From positions 1 through 6,021 of the forward strand of contig CALLYE010000134.1 in the NCBI GenBank assembly GCA_937875545.1: a stretch of DNA of 6,021 nt. The letters run 5' to 3'. Origin of the DNA: DTU078 sp002397345 (GTDB lineage: Bacteria > Bacillota > Clostridia > Oscillospirales > CAG-272). Within the stretch, counting starts at the first letter, position 1, and every line of letters starts with the position of its first letter. A model generated the notes under the pieces. The model made no database searches. It was given only the letters and a program-made list of their open reading frames with translations, and was not told where the DNA came from. Shown one piece after another: positions 5,961 through 6,021 of the stretch. A program made the translations under genes and the position numbers.

Positions 5961-6021
5961 TATTTCTAAGGCAACACCGCATAAAAAAGCCTATAAAAAA
6001 CCGCACCAATATGATATAATA
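5961..6021 (+). other. AT-rich edge region with a rightward -10-like box; possible end of another element
   Basis: A TGA-TATAAT extended -10 (6012-6020) points out of the window on the plus strand, with no recognisable -35. Two A-runs (5982-5988 and 5994-6000) precede it. On the minus strand an in-frame TAG closes the permease frame about 33 bases above its ATG. The abrupt change next to a permease that seems to start in mid-protein suggests a junction here, perhaps a mobile element whose gene lies beyond the edge. No inverted repeat can be checked. Confidence 0.3.

Noticed and set aside
1..6021. CRISPR array, tRNA or rRNA gene, toxin-antitoxin pair, retron or other defence system
   Set aside because: I saw no regularly spaced repeats, cloverleaf, rRNA-like stretch or reverse transcriptase motifs on either strand.

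Overview
The window looks like chromosomal accessory DNA from a low-to-moderate G+C Bacillota, most likely a Clostridia/Oscillospiraceae-type bacterium. This rests on AGGAG-type ribosome sites, extended -10 promoters, the style of the ABC/FtsX transporter and the iron-sulfur flavoprotein-like reductase. No ribosomal or tRNA marker is present, so the placement is an inference.

Layout: (1) 1-273, the 3' end of an unrecognised plus-strand gene. (2) 365-991, a plus-strand flavodoxin-fold reductase with its own promoter. It ends at a long bidirectional terminator (998-1051) shared with the convergent gene. (3) 1058-3884, one minus-strand gene for an ECF-like sigma factor with a very long C-terminal extension. 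It is split by a complete insertion sequence at 2350-3542. The IS has IS6-like features: a DD(33)E transposase with two zinc ribbons, near-end inverted repeats and an 8-bp direct repeat GATACGGC on both sides. Removing the IS and one repeat copy restores a single 541-codon frame exactly. (4) 3885-4068, an intergenic stretch with two palindromes. (5) 4069-4752 and 4757-5960, a minus-strand ATPase and FtsX-like permease pair. The permease carries a +1 frameshift at a run of five A and appears to lack its 5' half. (6) 5961-6021, short AT-rich sequence with a -10-like box pointing right, possibly the edge of another element.

On the minus strand the order permease, ATPase, sigma factor suggests a transporter with an associated regulator. 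The locus carries two lesions seen directly (IS insertion, frameshift) and one suspected (5' truncation), so it looks like a module in decay. The most distinctive signals are the exactly reconstructible sigma factor with its unusual second half, a fold-back stem that would hide the transposase ribosome site only in read-through transcripts, and a 54-bp palindromic unit carried in frame inside the transposase gene.
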